Assembly (NCBI GenBank): GCA_012841465.1
Contig: DUUS01000027.1
Span: 1-24,507, forward strand
Direction: 5' to 3'
Source of the DNA: Mollicutes bacterium
GTDB lineage: Bacteria > Bacillota_I > Bacilli_A > RF39 > UBA660
Length of the DNA: 24,507 bases
Positions 6,569 through 15,407 of the stretch are shown piece by piece. Under the pieces are notes generated by a model. That model saw only the letters and a list, made by a program, of their open reading frames with translations, had not been told where the DNA came from and did not search any database. Made by a program: the position numbers and the translations under genes. Numbering within the stretch: position 1 is the stretch's first letter; each line of letters opens with the position of its first letter.

Positions 6569-8351
6569 AATATTAAAAAGTGAAATAGCTCCAAAAGGAT
6601 TAAATTTCAAAGTAAATGAATTTATGATTAGTGATAAATATGCAACTATATTAACGGTTATAAGTTATCCTAAATTTATTCAGCCAGGTTTTTTAGCAAA
6701 CATTACTAATATGCCTGGAATTAAAGTAGTTATTAAACATATACCAATTTCATTTTCTACTATGAGTAGAATGATAAATAAAGAAATTGCCGATCTAAAA
6801 CAAAGATATCAAAATGAAACTGAAAGAACACTCCAAGAAAGAATTAGACAAGACTATGAATCGCTGGAAATGTTTGTTCAAATGCTTGCGGCTACTCAAT
6901 CAAAGATTTTTGATTTTCAAATGCATATTATGATTGCTACTGATACTAAAGAAGAACTAGAAAATAGAAAAATGCAAATTAGAAACTATTTAGACGCAAT
7001 GGGAATGAGAGCTATACCAATGATGTTTGAACAAGAAAAAGTATTAAAATCAATGCTCCCTATATTTCCAAAACAAGATATTGAAAATAGAGTAGGTATA
7101 CCTATTCCTAGCCCAACAATAGCGGCAATGTATCCCTTTGTCTTTGATAGTATAAAAGATCCTGGGCTTTCAACATTACTGGGAATCGACTTCTCTGGTG
7201 GAGTAGTACTGTTTAATCAATTTTTATATCAAATAAAAAAAGAATTTAATCGAAATAATGCCAATATGATAATTCTTGGATCATCTGGTTCAGGAAAAAG
7301 TACCGCAGCTAAATTAATGCTTCGTACTCATATCCGAAATGGCTGTAAAATAATCGCAATTGACCCTGAAGGTGAACTTGAAGAAATGACCCAAAATCTA
7401 GGTGGAGATTTTATTGACCTTGGTAAGGGTGGTAAATTTGGAATGGTTAACCCTCTTGAAGTTACGATTGATGTTGATGATGAAGAGTTAAAAGATGGCC
7501 TTGGTTATACCGTTTTAACCAGAACTCTTCAATCTTTAAAAGCATTTATGAAGTATTATTCACCTTCTATTGAAGAAGATGTCTTAGCTATGTTTAGTGA
7601 AGTAGTTCAAGATACTTATAAGAGATTTCATATTGGTTTTGAAACTGATTTTACTGGTTTTAAAAGTGAAGATTATCCAACCTTTGATGATGTTTATTCA
7701 ACTATTAAAGGAAAACTTTTATCAATGCCAGAGGCTACCCGTGAAAAAGATGTTTTAGAACGTCTTGAACTTAAAGTAAGACCATTTGTAAATGAACTTA
7801 AATATTATTTTAATGGTCATACAACAATTAAAACTAAAAGTGATTTTATTGTCTTTAATATAAGAGAACTGATGAATAGTGATGAAAATATTCGTAATGC
7901 TCTGTTCTTTAATATTTTAAAATATGCTTGGGGATTATGTTTAGATCCTACTACAAATTCAATTATGTTTGTAGATGAAGCCCATGTTCTTCTAGCAAGT
8001 CGAAATGAGCTTGGAGCTGAATTTTTAGCTCAAATTCAAAGAAGAAGTAGAAAATATAATACGGGAACTATTATTATTACTCAGCAACCAACAGATTTTG
8101 CTGCTCCTAATATTTTAGTTCATGGTAAAGCTATATTTGATAATGCGGCTTATTACTTAGTAATGGGATTAAGAAAACAAGCGGTTGATGATTTATCACT
8201 TTTAATAGATTTAAACGAGAATGAAAAAGAAAGTATTAAAGCTTATAGTCAAGGTGAAGCACTGTTTGTTTGTGGTAACCGAAGAATGAGAATTAATGTT
8301 GTTTTAACCCAAGAAGAACTTGATTCATTTGGATCAGGTGGAGGTTTATAA
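6561..8351 (+). CDS. virB4: VirB4 motor ATPase, catalytic part (split VirB4, part 2)
   Basis: A 596-residue protein carrying the rest of VirB4. Residues 1-220 are the middle domain, including a helical stretch at about 75-110 typical of VirB4/TraE. Walker A is GSSGSGKST at 240-248 (K246). Walker B is IMFVDEAH with D472 and E473. IITQQPTDF near 508-516 matches the conserved motif after Walker B in FtsK/VirB4-type motors. VirB4 ATPases power pilus assembly and substrate transfer at the cytoplasmic membrane. The gene starts at ATG 6561 inside the end of part 1 (ATGTCTAA overlap). No strong ribosome binding site sits directly before it (the closest, GGGGGAG, is about 30 bases upstream), so translation probably depends on termination of part 1. 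All ATPase motifs are intact, so the complex should be active if both parts associate. Confidence 0.9.
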   Translation: MSKILKSEIAPKGLNFKVNEFMISDKYATILTVISYPKFIQPGFLANITNMPGIKVVIKHIPISFSTMSRMINKEIADLKQRYQNETERTLQERIRQDYESLEMFVQMLAATQSKIFDFQMHIMIATDTKEELENRKMQIRNYLDAMGMRAIPMMFEQEKVLKSMLPIFPKQDIENRVGIPIPSPTIAAMYPFVFDSIKDPGLSTLLGIDFSGGVVLFNQFLYQIKKEFNRNNANMIILGSSGSGKSTAAKLMLRTHIRNGCKIIAIDPEGELEEMTQNLGGDFIDLGKGGKFGMVNPLEVTIDVDDEELKDGLGYTVLTRTLQSLKAFMKYYSPSIEEDVLAMFSEVVQDTYKRFHIGFETDFTGFKSEDYPTFDDVYSTIKGKLLSMPEATREKDVLERLELKVRPFVNELKYYFNGHTTIKTKSDFIVFNIRELMNSDENIRNALFFNILKYAWGLCLDPTTNSIMFVDEAHVLLASRNELGAEFLAQIQRRSRKYNTGTIIITQQPTDFAAPNILVHGKAIFDNAAYYLVMGLRKQAVDDLSLLIDLNENEKESIKAYSQGEALFVCGNRRMRINVVLTQEELDSFGSGGGL

Positions 8352-8367
8352 AATTAGGTGGTAATTA

Positions 8368-10395
8368 ATGATAAATATATTTAATTTTAAAGGAAAGTCA
8401 TTACTAAAGAAAGTGTTTAAAGCGCTTCTCTTTATTATGACCTTTTTTATATTTAACATTAATTCAAATGCTGCATACTTTGATTATGCAGATTTTGACT
8501 TTGATGATTTTGCTAAAGAAAATAGATATTATTGGTCAAGTGAGTGTGCAAATGTAGATGATGATCCTGATGATTGTGTTGAGCTGGTTTTATCAAGACA
8601 AAAACAATTTTATACAAGATTATATAAAATACTAGCTAAGTACCAAGAAAAAGGATACCATATTGATGATAATATAATTATTATGACCGTATATTTTGGT
8701 TTAAATCCGGATTTATTTACAGATGATGGTAAGAATTATAATGAAGTATTTGGTCTAGATAATAAAGCTTATAATTATGATGAAAATTTAGATTTAGATA
8801 ACTATAATATTGATGCCGAAATATCAGAAGATTATTTTAGTAATGAATCAGATACTTTAGATTTACTTATTAGAAATATGTTTAGCTACAGCTATGGTTG
8901 TTTTGCAGTATATGGTCCGATGCAATCTGAGTATAACAATGAAACCGGAACATACCGCCCATATTGCGAAAAAGGATATCCAATTGATGTTAATGGAAAA
9001 CAGATGTGCGGTGAAAAACCTGATGGAAACAATATTGGTTTTTGGGAATATGTATCATATCGTTTTAAAATCGCAAACTTTTTCGGAATTCAAAGTCAAA
9101 ATGAACAAAAATGCAAGGCGATGATAAGTGATTATCCTGGATCTGAGATGCATTATGTTGTTAATAATAAAAAGGTTTATTCAGTGGATAATTACTGGAA
9201 CTTCCTTGAAAATAGTTATTATTTTGATTTAAAACCTCATTTAAGTCAGTATTATATAAATGTACTTCAGGCAACTAAAAAAGAAAAAATGAGTGATTTA
9301 ACTAAAGCTGAATATGAAGAATACGAGGAAGATATTTTAGATACAAGAAGAACTATTATTGGTTATATAAAAGAAATCTTAGCAGAAAGAGAAGATAAGA
9401 AAATAAATTATGATTTAATGCCAGTTGGAAGTAGTCTTTATTGGTGGCCAATAGGTAGCAGTGAAGTTGTTACCGGACCAGATGGCAAGAGTTATGCCAC
9501 TGGGCAGCCAGCACCACATACTATAACTAGTGAGTATGATGTTACTAGAACCATATTTGGTGTTACCGCAAAACACCGAGGGATAGATTTAGCTGGAGGA
9601 GGTCCTGGAGATTTAAATATAATTGCAGTTAGATCAGGCATTGTTATTACCGTTGTTAATAACTGCACCTCAGGCGGCAACAAAGATTGTGGTGGTGGCT
9701 ATGGTAACTATATTGTTATATCTCATGGCGATGGAAACTTTACATTATATGCCCACCTTCATGAAAACACAATTACTGTAAGAGAGGGGGAGGCTGTTGA
9801 GCAAGGACAGGTCATTGGTAAGATGGGAAACAGTGGAAAATCAACAGGTACTCATCTTCACTTCGAAGTAAGGGTAGGTAGTAATTCAAGAAACGCTACA
9901 GCTAATCCAACCCAATTTATAAAAGAGAATGATTATCGACCTACTTATTCAGTAGTAAATTATGCTGAAGGAAATTCTAATAAGGAAACTGTTTGTAAAA
10001 CTTTATCTACAAGTAATTTTTCTAAAAACGGAATAATTGCCTTGATGGTAAATGCTTATGCAGAAAGTAGTTTTAACCCAACTGCTGTTGGTGATTCAGG
10101 AGATAGTTATGGTCTCTTTCAGTGGAATAGATCTAGAAAAGACGCATTAATCCGGACGTTTCCAGGTGAATATATGAAAATAGATAATCAAATTACATTT
10201 TTAATATCCGAGCTTGAAAATGGATATTATAATCTCTATAAATCACTTTTATCAAACGAAGAGACTGCTTACAATCTTGCTAATGAATTTTGTGTTAAGT
10301 TTGAAAAGCCTGCAGATACTATAAGAACTTGTAAAAATAGAAGTGATAGGTTAACTAATCAAATGACTACTTATGTTAATGCAGGCTGCTCTTAA
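8368..10395 (+). CDS. Secreted two-domain cell-wall hydrolase (M23 endopeptidase + phage-type lysozyme), VirB1 role
   Basis: A 675-residue protein with a signal or anchor segment at about 16-36 (cleavage possible after NSNA). About 300 residues of acidic, Tyr-rich, cysteine-containing extracellular sequence follow, with no domain I recognise. An M23/LytM endopeptidase at about 385-520 has Zn ligands H403 and D407 (HRGID) and the HLHFE motif (H496, H498). The C-terminal domain at about 545-670 (AYAESSFNPTAVGDSGDSYGLFQWN, catalytic-type E566) resembles phage tail-tip lysozymes. Such bifunctional enzymes cut peptide cross-links and glycan strands to let a secretion apparatus through the Gram-positive wall, the task of VirB1 in other T4SS. 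It lies 16 bases after virB4. All catalytic residues expected for both domains appear present. This is one of the firmest assignments in the cluster. Confidence 0.85.
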   Translation: MINIFNFKGKSLLKKVFKALLFIMTFFIFNINSNAAYFDYADFDFDDFAKENRYYWSSECANVDDDPDDCVELVLSRQKQFYTRLYKILAKYQEKGYHIDDNIIIMTVYFGLNPDLFTDDGKNYNEVFGLDNKAYNYDENLDLDNYNIDAEISEDYFSNESDTLDLLIRNMFSYSYGCFAVYGPMQSEYNNETGTYRPYCEKGYPIDVNGKQMCGEKPDGNNIGFWEYVSYRFKIANFFGIQSQNEQKCKAMISDYPGSEMHYVVNNKKVYSVDNYWNFLENSYYFDLKPHLSQYYINVLQATKKEKMSDLTKAEYEEYEEDILDTRRTIIGYIKEILAEREDKKINYDLMPVGSSLYWWPIGSSEVVTGPDGKSYATGQPAPHTITSEYDVTRTIFGVTAKHRGIDLAGGGPGDLNIIAVRSGIVITVVNNCTSGGNKDCGGGYGNYIVISHGDGNFTLYAHLHENTITVREGEAVEQGQVIGKMGNSGKSTGTHLHFEVRVGSNSRNATANPTQFIKENDYRPTYSVVNYAEGNSNKETVCKTLSTSNFSKNGIIALMVNAYAESSFNPTAVGDSGDSYGLFQWNRSRKDALIRTFPGEYMKIDNQITFLISELENGYYNLYKSLLSNEETAYNLANEFCVKFEKPADTIRTCKNRSDRLTNQMTTYVNAGCS

Positions 10396-10407
10396 GAAAG
10401 GAATATT

Positions 10408-10920
10408 ATGAAACTAGAATTTAACAAAACTAATATAATATTAATTGTAGCTTTTCTTCTTCTAGTTTTTGTTGGTTTATATTTAAATGATAAAACCAAA
10501 GAAACAAATGAAAAAGGTTCTAAAGAAAATATATTATTAGTAGATGATCATACAGAGTTTTTTTCAATTAGTAATGCTGGTAATAAATTTATCGCAACTC
10601 TTCAAAAAAAAGATGTAAGTAATTTAATGCTTCTTTTAAATGAAAGTTATGTTAGTAATCATAATATTACTAAAAATAATGTTTTAACACATTTAAAACC
10701 ATTTGAGGAAGGAATTTATTACTTTGAAGCAAAAAAAATGTATTATGAAGATTTAAATTCTAATTTAAGAAGATATTATATTTTTGGCAAAATTGATAAA
10801 GAAACAATCGATGATAATGTCTTTTATAAAGATTATTATTTAATTATTGACTTAGATAGAGAAAACTCTTTATTTGCAGTAACTCCATATAATGGTGATA
10901 TCTTTAAGGAGGGAATCTAG
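10408..10920 (+). CDS. Small single-pass membrane protein, VirB8/TcpC-like (first of two)
   Basis: A 170-residue protein preceded by AAGAAAGGA. It has one N-terminal membrane helix at about residues 10-26, then a Lys/Glu spacer and an extracellular domain of about 120 residues. The spacing of helices (FIATLQKKDVSNLMLLLNESY) and later beta-strands (YYLIIDLDRENSLFAVTPY) resembles an NTF2-like fold as found in VirB8 and TcpC, which bridge the inner-membrane complex. The same layout is seen in the next gene, so the two are probably distant paralogues or partners. Its TAG stop shares its last base with the GTG start of that gene, indicating coupling. The VirB8-like assignment is inferred from topology and position; the sequence has no diagnostic motif. 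Confidence 0.45.
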   Translation: MKLEFNKTNIILIVAFLLLVFVGLYLNDKTKETNEKGSKENILLVDDHTEFFSISNAGNKFIATLQKKDVSNLMLLLNESYVSNHNITKNNVLTHLKPFEEGIYYFEAKKMYYEDLNSNLRRYYIFGKIDKETIDDNVFYKDYYLIIDLDRENSLFAVTPYNGDIFKEGI

Positions 10921-11399
10921 TGGAAGTAATCAAAGAAAATAAAATATCTTTAATTATAGTTGGTGTTTTAGTAATATTATCAGTACTTATGTATTTTATC
11001 TTTAGAGAAAAAAGCCCGGGGGGAAATGCTGGAGTAAGTGATTATTTAAAAAATTATGAAATAAATGAACTTGTACCGATTAATATTGATGAAGAAACAA
11101 TTGCTAGAAAATACTTGGCAGAGTATACTGATTTAATATTTAGTGACCCAGATGCAGCATTTGATTTAGTTGAAGAAGAATACAGAAAAATTAAATTTAA
11201 AAATATTGATGAATTTAAAGAGTATTTTACGACCCTTGTTGATAATAATTTCTTTAATGCTAATATTGAAAAAATAAATGTAACAAAATTTGGAGAATAT
11301 AATCAATTTTATATAATTGATTCAAGTAATGTAACCTATATTTTTAGAGAATATAGTATAAATAATTATAAGGTAATGTTTGATACATATACAATTTAA
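10920..11399 (+). CDS. Small single-pass membrane protein, VirB8/TcpC-like (second of two)
   Basis: A 159-residue protein starting at GTG 10920, with AAGGAGGG placed well upstream inside the end of the previous gene. It has a membrane helix at about 9-27, then about 125 extracellular residues: helix AEYTDLIFSDPDAAFDLVEEEY, helix IDEFKEYFTTLV, then strands EYNQFYIIDSSNVTYIF and NYKVMFDTYTI. This order (helices, then a curved sheet) fits NTF2-like VirB8/TcpC ectodomains better than in the first protein. It is about half the length of TcpC, which has two such domains. The pair of adjacent genes could supply the two copies as separate chains. Confidence in membrane topology is high; in the VirB8-like role moderate. 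Confidence 0.5.
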   Translation: MEVIKENKISLIIVGVLVILSVLMYFIFREKSPGGNAGVSDYLKNYEINELVPINIDEETIARKYLAEYTDLIFSDPDAAFDLVEEEYRKIKFKNIDEFKEYFTTLVDNNFFNANIEKINVTKFGEYNQFYIIDSSNVTYIFREYSINNYKVMFDTYTI

Positions 11400-11413
11400 A
11401 TAAAGGAGGAGCT

Positions 11414-13036
11414 ATGGACGAAAATAAACTTGAAGAACTTGAAAATTTAGAAAAAAAAGCTGAAGAATTTGAATCAAATAAACAAGTAGTTGAAAAATCA
11501 GCAGAAGTAGCTTCAGAAGTTCTTGCTCCTGGTGTTGGTAAAAAAGTATTTAACATTGCAAAAAATACTAAAGTAGGCCAGAACATTATTAATAGGGGAA
11601 CCGAAATTGCTACTGATTTAAGTGAGCGTATTCCTGGGGGGATGGATACACTTGGTTCCGCAAGTGAAATAATTCCAACTTCTGGAGATGATCTTTTAGA
11701 TTTTGGTTCTAAAGATAAAGATGTTAAAAGTTCTGGAACTTTGCTTGATAGTGATAAATCACCACTTAAAGATGTTTTTAAATTAAGTCCTATGACTAAA
11801 ATATATATTTATGCTTCTATTGGTGCGGTTTTTTTAATAGTGATTATAATTGCTGTAATACTAAATCCTTTATTTATGCTTAATTTAACTGATGGAGAGC
11901 CTGATGATCTTCCTGATACTACTCAAATAGCTTTAACTAATGAAGAAGTAGAAAACTCTCTTCTTTATATAGGGGACAATAGTGTTTCTTTAATTCAAAG
12001 TATTTTAAATAATGAAAATATATCTTATTTAATAGGTGATGATTATAACTGGCTTTCTCAAACTGGATTGGATCTTTTAAATAATTATTTAGAAAATGAA
12101 AATATCAGAAATGTTGTTGCATCTTTTGGTATTAATGATTTAGATAAAATAGATAGTTATATAAATGTTTATAATAATATAATTAATAATAATGAGAATA
12201 TTAATCTTTATATTTTGCCACTAGTTTTTAGTGAAGAAGAGATGGAAAGATTAAAAGAACTCGGAATTACTCAAAATAATATTACTGAATTTAATAATCG
12301 TCTTAGAAATGCTTTTCCAGCTAATTTTATTGCTAGTGCGGCTACAGTGCCAGATGAAAATGTTTCTCTTAATTTACATCAAGAAGCTTTAGATTTTATT
12401 AAAAAGAATAGTCCCTATAGTTTTATAGATAAATATCCAGAAGAAAAGTTAGAAGCTTTAGAAGGAATATCTTTATTAGATAAAATTGGTGAAGATGGAA
12501 TAAGAAAGCTTGAGGAATATATTCAAAGTAGAATTGATATTACTGAAAAATGCTCACCATCTGGAGTAGCAGGTGCCGTAGTAGGTTTAATAAATGGACT
12601 TCATCAAAAAGGAGTAAAAATACCTCATTATCCAACTGGAGCATATCATGGACCTGGCTTAGTAGATCCAAACTGGGGAAGTAAGATTGAACCATCAATG
12701 TCTCCGCATGGTGAAATGTACCATTACAGTGGACTTGATTCAACGGGACTAACCCACTGGGCTATGACGGCTGCTGGTATTAATGCTAAATTAATAACAT
12801 TTGATGATTATCTTTTATTTAAACACTACTTAGATTTTGATGATGCTTATCCAGGCTCACTTCTACTTACTCCTGATCACATTGGGATAGTAATTGAAAA
12901 TAAAAAAACTCATCTTGAAGTAGCCGAAGCTACTGATTCAGGCGGACATTTTGCTAGATATGACAAAGAAGAAGTTGAAAGTAAATTTTTAATTGCTCAC
13001 ACAGTTACATATTTTAATGAAAATTGCCGAAATTAA
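11414..13036 (+). CDS. Single-pass membrane protein with degenerate NlpC/P60-like extracellular domain
   Basis: A 540-residue protein preceded by AAAGGAGG. Residues 1-30 are a Glu/Lys-rich coiled coil, 35-125 are polar and probably cytoplasmic, and a membrane helix spans about 133-156. The rest is extracellular: a helical Asn-rich stretch (165-370) and a C-terminal domain from about 375. The last domain resembles NlpC/P60: a first block reading GLDSTGLTHWAMTAAGIN, then PGSLLLTPDHIGIVIEN with the His candidate at 489. In active NlpC/P60 enzymes the first block reads D-C-S-G; here D442 is followed by S443, so the nucleophile Cys is missing. Two other cysteines, one near the domain start (CSPSG) and one at the C-terminus, could form a disulfide. 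I infer a structural or peptidoglycan-binding role beside the M23/lysozyme enzyme, unless Ser acts as nucleophile. Confidence 0.6.
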   Translation: MDENKLEELENLEKKAEEFESNKQVVEKSAEVASEVLAPGVGKKVFNIAKNTKVGQNIINRGTEIATDLSERIPGGMDTLGSASEIIPTSGDDLLDFGSKDKDVKSSGTLLDSDKSPLKDVFKLSPMTKIYIYASIGAVFLIVIIIAVILNPLFMLNLTDGEPDDLPDTTQIALTNEEVENSLLYIGDNSVSLIQSILNNENISYLIGDDYNWLSQTGLDLLNNYLENENIRNVVASFGINDLDKIDSYINVYNNIINNNENINLYILPLVFSEEEMERLKELGITQNNITEFNNRLRNAFPANFIASAATVPDENVSLNLHQEALDFIKKNSPYSFIDKYPEEKLEALEGISLLDKIGEDGIRKLEEYIQSRIDITEKCSPSGVAGAVVGLINGLHQKGVKIPHYPTGAYHGPGLVDPNWGSKIEPSMSPHGEMYHYSGLDSTGLTHWAMTAAGINAKLITFDDYLLFKHYLDFDDAYPGSLLLTPDHIGIVIENKKTHLEVAEATDSGGHFARYDKEEVESKFLIAHTVTYFNENCRN

Positions 13037-13047
13037 ATTTAGAATAG

Positions 13048-13076
13048 TAGATTAAATTACTAAAATATAATATAAT
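13048..13076 (+). promoter_or_regulatory. Possible promoter for the coupling-protein gene
   Basis: Two overlapping TATAAT hexamers (13066-13071 and 13071-13076) lie 19-24 bases before the virD4-like start. The only candidate -35 at the right distance is TAGATT (13048-13053), a weak match. The 58-base gap between genes is the longest inside the T4SS run after 3146, which makes a separate start of transcription plausible but unproven. Confidence 0.35.
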
Positions 13077-13094
13077 AAATATGCGAGGGATAAT

Positions 13095-15350
13095 ATGAGT
13101 TTTAGAGTAACAGGAAGAGATTTAACAATATTTATAATCTTTTGTTTGTTTCTGTTATATATTTGTGCAGTAGCAGTATTAAATGTTACTTCGCTATTAA
13201 ATGATGGAACATTTCATGGATTATTACCATTTGAAGCATTTAAATCACCGTATTTAGCTGCAACCATGGTAGTGTTTTTTAGTGTTCTAATCGCAATATT
13301 TTTAAGTGTATCATCACATATTTTTAAACGTGATGGTAAAGGTATGGGAATTAAATTTGGTGAAAAAGATGTTAAAGGTTATAGTCGCTGGGCTAGAGAT
13401 CGTGAGATAAAAAAAGCAAAAGATGTTGAAAGAGTTAGAATTTTAGATAAAGATGCATCAGCAGCTGGAGTATCACTGATAAATAACGGTAAAGAAATGT
13501 GGGTAGATGATGGTGAAAATCACACTCTAGTAATTGGGGCTACTGCTAGTGGTAAAACTACGGCTGTAGTTGATCCTTTAATTCAAAGCTTAGCTAAAGC
13601 TGGAGAAAGTATGATTCTTACTGATCCAAAGGGTGAACTACACCGTAATCACAGTGAGATGTTAAAAGAAAAGGGCTATAATATTATTGTTCTTAATTTT
13701 AGAAATCCAGCCCAAGGAAATGCCTGGAATCCATTATCACTTCCATACCGCTTATATAAAGAAGGTAATACTGATAAAGCTATCGAACTTTTAGATGACG
13801 TTGGAAGAAATATATTGCACGATCCAGGAAGCAAAGATCCGTTTTGGGAAAACAGTGCGGCCGATTATTTTTCAGGACTAGCTCTTGGTTTATTTGAAGA
13901 TGCCCCTGAGGAATTAATTCATTTAAATTCAATTAGTTATATGTCAACTGTAGGTGAAGAAAAGTTTGCTACTAGTGACTATATTAAAGAATACTTTTTA
14001 TTAAAAGGTGAGCAATCAAGTCCATTTGTTTTTGCTTCCAATACAATAAATGCACCCGCTGAAACAAAGGGTGGAATACTGTCAGTATTTAGACAGAAAA
14101 TTAGAATCTTCTCATCAAGAGAACAATTATCAGAAATGCTTGCCTATAGTGATTTTGATGTAAGAGAAATAGGTAGAAAAAAAACTGCTGTCTTTATGAT
14201 TATTCATGATGAAAAAACAACTTATCATGCCCTGGCAACAATATTTATTAAACAATGCTATGAAATATTAATCGATGTTGCCCAGGAAAGTGGCGGTAAA
14301 CTAGAGTACCGTACTAACTTTGTATTAGATGAGTTTGCAAATATGCCGCCGCTTAAAGATGTTACTGCCATGGTAACTGCTGCTAGAAGTAGAAGAATTA
14401 GATTTACCTTTATTATTCAAAATTTTGCTCAATTAAATGAAGTATATGGTAAAGATGATGCCGATACAATTAGAAGTAACTGTGGTAATTTAATTTACCT
14501 AATAACAACCGAACTTGCTGCTTTAGAAGAAATTAGTAAGTTATGTGGTGAAGTAAAATCAAAAGAAAAAGAAAAAACATCTTCAACACCTCTTATTTCA
14601 GTAAGTGATCTTCAAAAGATGCAGCTTAATGAAGTAATAATATTAAGAAGTAGATTAAATCCTTTTAGAACAAAACTAACTCCAAGTTATGAAATTGACT
14701 GGGGACAAAGCTTTGCTAGTGGGGCACTTCCTGAGCGAAGAGTAAGACCAATTGAATTATTTGATATTAAAGAATTTGTTAAAACCGAAAAAAGAAACAA
14801 ATTATTTGAATCCTTAGAAAATATGAATAAAAAATATCAAAAAGAAGAAAACAAAGAAGAATCTCCTTTAACAATAGATGCTCCATCTAAACCTATGGAA
14901 GGTTTTAATCCTTTTAATCAACCAAGAAGTAGTGAAGAGGTTATTCAGCCTAATCTTGAAAAACCTATCACTGAACTTTCCAAAGAACCTGAAATTAAAG
15001 AGCCTGTGGTAAAAGAAGAAATAGCTCAAACTATAAAAGAAACAGCAGAAGATCCACTTCAAAGTTTTAAATCTCCACAGTTTGATCTTCAAGATTTAGT
15101 AAAAAGAATTGATGCTAAAATAGCAGAACTTGAAGAGGAAGAAGCTAAATTAAATCAAAGTACTAAAAAAGAACCTAGTTATGAAAAACTTGAAATGCCT
15201 ACATATGAAAAATTTGATGACTTTTTAACTCTACCTAAAGAAGAAACAGAAACAACTGAACCTATTATTAAAGTTGACAATGATAGTGTAATAGTAGAGT
15301 CTGAAGATGTGACTGAAGATCAATACTTTGATGATTTCTTTGGAGAATAG
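13095..15350 (+). CDS. virD4: VirD4/TraG-type T4SS coupling ATPase
   Basis: A 751-residue protein, preceded by GCGAGGGA. It has two N-terminal membrane helices at about 10-31 and 55-77, then a TraG/VirD4 motor: Walker A GATASGKTT at 148-156 (K154), the DPKGELH block just after it, NPLSLPY, and Walker B VLDEFANMP with D412 and E413. FTFIIQNFAQL follows near 437-447. The DPKGEL and DEFANMP motifs are hallmarks of coupling proteins, which recruit DNA-protein or effector substrates to the channel. From about 575 to 751 there is an acidic, Pro/Glu-rich, low-complexity tail with a short coiled coil (RIDAKIAELEEEEAKL) that is not part of the ATPase and may bind substrates. No relaxase gene lies beside it. 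The family assignment is essentially certain; what it transports is open. Confidence 0.93.
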   Translation: MSFRVTGRDLTIFIIFCLFLLYICAVAVLNVTSLLNDGTFHGLLPFEAFKSPYLAATMVVFFSVLIAIFLSVSSHIFKRDGKGMGIKFGEKDVKGYSRWARDREIKKAKDVERVRILDKDASAAGVSLINNGKEMWVDDGENHTLVIGATASGKTTAVVDPLIQSLAKAGESMILTDPKGELHRNHSEMLKEKGYNIIVLNFRNPAQGNAWNPLSLPYRLYKEGNTDKAIELLDDVGRNILHDPGSKDPFWENSAADYFSGLALGLFEDAPEELIHLNSISYMSTVGEEKFATSDYIKEYFLLKGEQSSPFVFASNTINAPAETKGGILSVFRQKIRIFSSREQLSEMLAYSDFDVREIGRKKTAVFMIIHDEKTTYHALATIFIKQCYEILIDVAQESGGKLEYRTNFVLDEFANMPPLKDVTAMVTAARSRRIRFTFIIQNFAQLNEVYGKDDADTIRSNCGNLIYLITTELAALEEISKLCGEVKSKEKEKTSSTPLISVSDLQKMQLNEVIILRSRLNPFRTKLTPSYEIDWGQSFASGALPERRVRPIELFDIKEFVKTEKRNKLFESLENMNKKYQKEENKEESPLTIDAPSKPMEGFNPFNQPRSSEEVIQPNLEKPITELSKEPEIKEPVVKEEIAQTIKETAEDPLQSFKSPQFDLQDLVKRIDAKIAELEEEEAKLNQSTKKEPSYEKLEMPTYEKFDDFLTLPKEETETTEPIIKVDNDSVIVESEDVTEDQYFDDFFGE

Positions 15351-15378
15351 TAGTATTATTTAACTTTCTGTGCTAGAA

Positions 15379-15399
15379 TATAATCTAAATTCACAGGAG
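15379..15399 (+). promoter_or_regulatory. Leader of the first tandem-family gene: -10-like TATAAT plus repeated RBS block
   Basis: TATAAT at 15379-15384 lies 23 bases before the start codon, but no good -35 is seen 17 bases upstream (TTATTT at 15356-15361). The 16-base block TCTAAATTCACAGGAG (15384-15399) includes the ribosome binding site and recurs exactly at 16210-16225 before the next gene. Confidence 0.4.
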
Positions 15400-15407
15400 T
15401 TTTTTTT

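Noticed and set aside
6553..6570. VirB4 as a broken pseudogene
   Set aside because: Part 2 has its own ATG, all ATPase motifs are intact, and the 8-base overlap is typical of coupled genes; I report it as a split instead, with sequence error left as a possibility.
1..15350. Complete conjugative transposon (ICE) within the window
   Set aside because: No relaxase, integrase, excisionase, oriT or att repeats could be found; only the transfer machinery is present.
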